This document shows positions 1 through 5,573 of a stretch of DNA of 5,573 nucleotides, one piece after another. The stretch's first letter is position 1; the number at the start of each line of letters is the position of its first letter. Both the position numbers and the translations under genes were made by a program. Origin of the DNA: Acidobacteriota bacterium (GTDB taxonomy: Bacteria; Acidobacteriota; Terriglobia; UBA7540); NCBI GenBank assembly GCA_021828225.1, contig JAKASH010000250.1, positions 1-5,573 on the forward strand, written 5' to 3'. The notes under the pieces are model-generated. The model ran no database searches. It worked only from the letters and a program-made list of their open reading frames with translations, and was not told where the DNA came from.

Positions 1-40
1 CGATCTACTGCCATGGTCACTGTTTTGCAAGACCGCCGCA

Positions 41-2221
<2,181 letters not shown>

Positions 2222-3097
2222 AGTGAGGGCGCACTTCGTGACCGCCATCCGGATGCCGGAGGCGGTGAACTCGGTGGCAGTGGGTGACCCGTCGCGGTTC
2301 AAGGTGGAGGACTCGGAGCGTGAGCCCGATCTCGTGTTCGTCAAGGCCCTGACCACCAAGCCCGTGGAGACGAACCTCCTGATCTCCACGGTGAGCGGCC
2401 AGGAGACGAGCCTGCTGCTGGTCAGCCGAGGAACGGGCGCCAGCAACGTGGACTTTGTGGTGAAATACCGGCCCGTTCGAAGTTTCCTGATCGCGCCCGA
2501 CTATCCGTCGCAACTGGTGGGAGAAACGGTACCGGTGGGACAATCGGCGCAGATGTCCCAAGGCGCTGCAACCGGCGCATCGGCCGAAGCGTTGCGAACG
2601 ATGAGCACAACCACTGTGGCGAATACCCAGCCCCCTCGAAATAACAGCCTGGATGTGTTACTCGCGGGCCAGGAACGCGCCCCGCTGCCCACGCTTTATG
2701 GCGAGCATCCCGGGCTAGAAAGCTCGGGTGGAGACCCTGTCAAAGCTGGTGTGAGTGAGGTGATCGACGGAGGGCAGCAAGTCATCGTGCTCTTCAGCGC
2801 GGTGAACCCCACGCGACACGCCATCTTGCTGATGCCGCCGCAGATTCAGCTCGGTGGCAAAACCCGGCATGGGCTGCTTCATCGCTCCCGGTGGACGACG
2901 GCCGAGCAGCTGCCGGTTGAAGGCTTCCGGCTCAGCAAACGCCGCCTTGGCCCTGGAGAGCGCGCTGACGGGGTTGTGCTTTTTGAACGGCCACCGTACA
3001 AGCAATCGAACGAGACGCTGTTTCTGCAAATGGCAGAGGCCGGGGCGGTGGACCGGCCTGCGCTCGCACCGATTGGGTTTGGGGTAAACACATTGCC

Positions 3098-3102
3098 GGA
3101 GG
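3098..3102 (+). promoter_or_regulatory. Ribosome binding site for the VirB10-like gene
   Basis: GGAGG six bases before ATG 3109, inside the VirB9-like gene. It fixes the start and the 17-bp overlap, consistent with coupled translation. Confidence 0.7.
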
Positions 3103-3108
3103 ACGAAG

Positions 3109-4527
3109 ATGGCCGAAGAAAATAAGCGACTGGATAGCATAGAGTTCGATCACAGGAAGGCCGCCGATGAGTCTGAGCCGGAAAAGCCCGAGACACCTTT
3201 GGACCGAATCAGGAAAGTCTTAACGCAGGTAGGGCGAAGCTCTTCGACAGCCAGGGCACCGGCGCGGCGGGAGATGGGCAAAGACCGCACGAGGTCGCTG
3301 GTGCTACTGGCAGGAGCAGCAGTAGGGGTGGTGCTGATGTTTTTGGGTGTGTTTTCTTCCCCCCAAAAACCGCAGAAAGTGGCATTGCGGCAGATGACGC
3401 CGGATTTGGGGCGAAAGGTGACGCCCGAGCAGCCGGCGCCCGGCGCTCAAACAGGTTCGGTAACCCCATTGATGAATGTAACGGGGACTGGGAGCGGAGC
3501 AGGCGCCGACGGAAATCAACTGACCGCAGCGGATATCGACCGTACCGGCCGCATCGAGCCCGGGACCGGCAACCCAAAGGTTCCGGCAGGAAGTTCGCAC
3601 GCTTTGGGCCACATCGACTTTTCGGATCCGGCGCTTCAACGAGAGTACGCCCTGCATGGTTATGTTCCTGTCCCTCCCCCGCCCACGGCTGAAACACCGC
3701 GGGTGGCAGCAGTTGTTTCCGAAGATGACGATCTCAAGAAACCATCGCTGGTTTTTGTGCGCGCCGCCGTGACGCATCCATCCGGGGGCTTACAAGCACA
3801 GCCGGTGCTCGAGACCGACCCGGTTGGCGACCTTCTGCCGGCCGGGACTCGCCTGGTTGCCCGCCTCGAAGCACCGGTGAGCACCGCTGTCAAAGCCCCG
3901 GTGGTAGCCGTTGTTGAATACAACTACGAGGATGACGGCGAGATCATTCTGCCCGCGGGGTCGCTTGCGCTGGGTGAGCTTGAGAACGCCAATCCACAGG
4001 GGTATATGGCGCTCCATTTCGACCGGTTCGAGTTGCCAGACGGTACAATGCAGAAAGCAGATGCAGGCGCGATGGGACTTGATTACAAGCCCCTCAAGGG
4101 GTACGTCACGGGAAGGAAGCGCGGATTGCGGTTCCTCGTCGAATCGCTAACGGGCATTGGGACGGTCGCGGCGTACACGGTGGGGAACGCCGGGGCGGGG
4201 ATCAACGCGCCTTTCTCGTCAAGCGCGCTGCTGCGTGAGCAGTTGGCAACCAATATGGGCATGGCCGGACAGAACCAGTTAAACGAGATGGCGATGACCC
4301 AAAACATTGTGGTGACCGTGCCGGGGAATACTCGGTTCTATTTAGTGCTTGAGAAAGGGAGTGCAACGGCGGCACGGCCAGCCAAGGAAAACTCTTCATC
4401 TTCATCGGCGAGAGAGACTGGGGTCCCGAGCCTTGAGGAGCTACGAGAGTTGCTCGAACTCAAGCGGGAAATGAGCCAGATGGCCGAACCAGCCGCAGCC
4501 TCCCCTAGCGGCGCGCCTCAGCAGTAA
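3109..4527 (+). CDS. virB10: VirB10/TrbI-family T4SS channel protein
   Basis: A 472-residue bitopic protein spanning the cell envelope, the energy-sensing scaffold of T4SS outer-membrane core complexes. It has a charged cytoplasmic N-terminus (1-62), one transmembrane helix (about 63-82, LVLLAGAAVGVVLMFLG), a Pro/Gly/Ser-rich periplasmic stretch (83-235, with PVPPPP at 187-192) and the VirB10/TrbI C-terminal domain (about 240-418). The domain shows LLPAGTRLVARL (242-253), ILPAGSLALGEL (280-291), MALHFDRFELPDGT (300-313), a hydrophobic and Gly/Ala-rich segment at 343-367 where the outer-membrane antenna lies in homologues, and VVTVPGNTRFYLVLEK (401-416) closing the barrel. An extra C-terminal tail has a Ser run and a short charged helix (441-459, SLEELRELLELKREM) not typical of minimal VirB10. 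The start is ATG 3109 with a clear ribosome binding site. Its position after the VirB9-like gene matches the classical order. Confidence 0.93.
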   Translation: MAEENKRLDSIEFDHRKAADESEPEKPETPLDRIRKVLTQVGRSSSTARAPARREMGKDRTRSLVLLAGAAVGVVLMFLGVFSSPQKPQKVALRQMTPDLGRKVTPEQPAPGAQTGSVTPLMNVTGTGSGAGADGNQLTAADIDRTGRIEPGTGNPKVPAGSSHALGHIDFSDPALQREYALHGYVPVPPPPTAETPRVAAVVSEDDDLKKPSLVFVRAAVTHPSGGLQAQPVLETDPVGDLLPAGTRLVARLEAPVSTAVKAPVVAVVEYNYEDDGEIILPAGSLALGELENANPQGYMALHFDRFELPDGTMQKADAGAMGLDYKPLKGYVTGRKRGLRFLVESLTGIGTVAAYTVGNAGAGINAPFSSSALLREQLATNMGMAGQNQLNEMAMTQNIVVTVPGNTRFYLVLEKGSATAARPAKENSSSSSARETGVPSLEELRELLELKREMSQMAEPAAASPSGAPQQ

Positions 4528-4576
4528 GATTCCCTTTCGACTGGCGCGCTTCGAAATCTTGCCTTAGACTCAGGCC

Positions 4577-4582
4577 AGGAGG
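4577..4582 (+). promoter_or_regulatory. Strong ribosome binding site deciding a GTG start
   Basis: AGGAGG lies eight bases before GTG 4591 and identifies the start of the membrane AAA gene. It sits in GGCCAGGAGGCC (4573-4584), where the two GGCC blocks could pair around an AGGA loop and partly hide the site. The 63-bp gap after the VirB10-like gene shows no T-run terminator, so the operon probably continues. Confidence 0.65.
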
Positions 4583-4590
4583 CCATCCAG

Positions 4591-5573
4591 GTGGACTTGC
4601 TGGCCTATTTCTTCCTCGCTATCCTCAGGGCTTATTTTACGGCGCTGAAATGGGCTGTGCGCAGTCTGGCGCACATCCTGCTTGGCCTGCGCGATTCTCT
4701 TCTCTGGGGCTGGGATTCGATTCGCGAAAAGCCCTCCCGCCTGCTTGCCATTCTCGCTATCTTCATTCCGCTCGCCATGCTTATCCTGATTGGACCGTCT
4801 GCGTGGTTTTACAACTGGCCAGCGATGTTTGGACTGGCGCTGGCGCTGTATGGCGCGCTCAAGTCACCGCTTGCAGCGGCGCCGCCGTTTCTCAGAAAGC
4901 TCGTAAAGCTTGGCATCGCTGTGTGTCTGCTCGTGGGCTGGAGCCTGTTGTTACGCTGGGAGCCAATGCTTCACGGCCTCGGGGTCTCGCGAAGAGAAAC
5001 CTTCTACCCATGGCTGGCCGGCCTCGCGATTTTTTGCGGTGCCGTGGCGTGGGTTCTGTTTCCGGAGGCGATCGTCTCAATCGCCGGACACCGGTCGCAG
5101 GCACTCATTCCGCGGGCGGGAGGGTCAAGGAAGTTGCGCTTCGCCGATGTGGGTGGGATGGAAGAAGCGAAGCAGCAGATCCGGGAATTGGTTGAAAGCC
5201 GGCTGAATCCCGGCAAGTACCGGAAATACGGCATGGTTCGCAATGGGATTCTGCTCTATGGTCCGCAGGGGAGCGGCAAAACGTTCCTCGCTGAAGCGAC
5301 GGCGGGAGAGTTCCGGTTGAAGTATCACTACGTTTCTGGCACGCAATTGATTTCGAGGTGGGTTGGAAGTACAGAAAGTAGCGTGCGCGAAGAGTTCTCA
5401 GCAGCCAGTGGAAGCAAGCCTGTGCTCTTCTTTATGGATGAACTCGACTCGCTTGGCTCTGCCCGCCAAATAGGGGGTAGTGGAGGCGACCCAGGTGGGG
5501 GCGGCCGCGCTCGAAACAACGCTGTGGTTCAATTGATGCAGTGCATCGACCAGTACCGTTCGATGGATGGGTT
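4591..5573 (+). CDS. Membrane-anchored AAA ATPase (FtsH/Cdc48-like AAA module), 3' end outside window
   Basis: The first 327 codons of an open frame that runs off the right edge. The N-terminal 160 residues are strongly hydrophobic, with about four predicted transmembrane helices (near 51-69, 73-90, 104-123 and 140-157) and an amphipathic start. A classical AAA module follows: LRFADVGGMEEAKQQI (182-197), Walker A GPQGSGKT (224-231), a pore-loop segment ISRWVGSTE (254-262) with the aromatic W257, and Walker B VLFFMDELD (278-286). A Gly-rich insertion lies at 294-305. The VGG entry motif and WVG pore loop point to a substrate-threading unfoldase of the Cdc48/FtsH/Vps4 type, not a VirB4, VirB11 or VirD4 motor. 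FtsH normally has two helices and a periplasmic domain, so this topology differs. Whether a protease domain follows cannot be seen. GTG 4591 is chosen for its AGGAGG site. A role in quality control or assembly of the secretion machine is inference. Confidence 0.92.
   Translation, partial: MDLLAYFFLAILRAYFTALKWAVRSLAHILLGLRDSLLWGWDSIREKPSRLLAILAIFIPLAMLILIGPSAWFYNWPAMFGLALALYGALKSPLAAAPPFLRKLVKLGIAVCLLVGWSLLLRWEPMLHGLGVSRRETFYPWLAGLAIFCGAVAWVLFPEAIVSIAGHRSQALIPRAGGSRKLRFADVGGMEEAKQQIRELVESRLNPGKYRKYGMVRNGILLYGPQGSGKTFLAEATAGEFRLKYHYVSGTQLISRWVGSTESSVREEFSAASGSKPVLFFMDELDSLGSARQIGGSGGDPGGGGRARNNAVVQLMQCIDQYRSMDG

Noticed and set aside
4650..5195. 181-codon plus-strand frame within the membrane AAA gene
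   Set aside because: It overlaps out of frame the GTG 4591 reading, which has a strong ribosome binding site, transmembrane helices and AAA motifs; the alternative protein is Arg/Cys-rich with no domain.

Overview
The window shows a Gram-negative bacterial region of fairly high GC content. It carries the start of an operon for an envelope-spanning, type IV secretion (T4SS)-like machine, preceded by a noncoding repeat array. Three products carry export signals or span the membrane, including a VirB10/TrbI-type protein. The gene style and GC level fit a soil Acidobacteriota-like genome, but that is a guess; no rRNA or other marker gene is present.

Bases 1 to about 695 hold no convincing gene. 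They contain seven copies of a bipartite repeat: a GTAGCAAGA-like block, six bases that are mostly variable, then a TCACACCYGATT-like block. Copies lie 74-98 bp apart. The DNA between them is itself related and falls into at least two alternating classes, so this is a degenerate higher-order tandem repeat and not a CRISPR array. The array runs off the left edge. A possible promoter (659-686) would place the transcript start almost on the first start codon.

From 699 to the right edge five genes run on the + strand, tightly packed. They are: a CoxD-type MoxR AAA+ ATPase; a secreted VirB1-like lytic transglycosylase whose GTG start overlaps the ATPase stop; a secreted protein with a VirB9/TrbG-like N-terminal half and an unrecognised C-terminal half; a VirB10/TrbI-family envelope-spanning channel protein; and, after 63 bp, a membrane-anchored classical AAA ATPase cut off by the window end. 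The last gene starts with GTG behind a strong AGGAGG ribosome binding site and is easily missed because it has no stop in the window.

Taken together, the transglycosylase would open the peptidoglycan, and the VirB9-like and VirB10-like proteins would build the periplasmic and outer-membrane channel. The two AAA+ proteins would supply remodelling or energy functions. Neither resembles the usual T4SS ATPases (VirB4, VirB11, VirD4), which may lie beyond the window. The unusual combination is a CoxD-like ATPase, a VirB1/9/10 core and a four-helix membrane AAA ATPase behind a repeat array. It could be a divergent conjugation system on an integrated element or a repurposed secretion machine.
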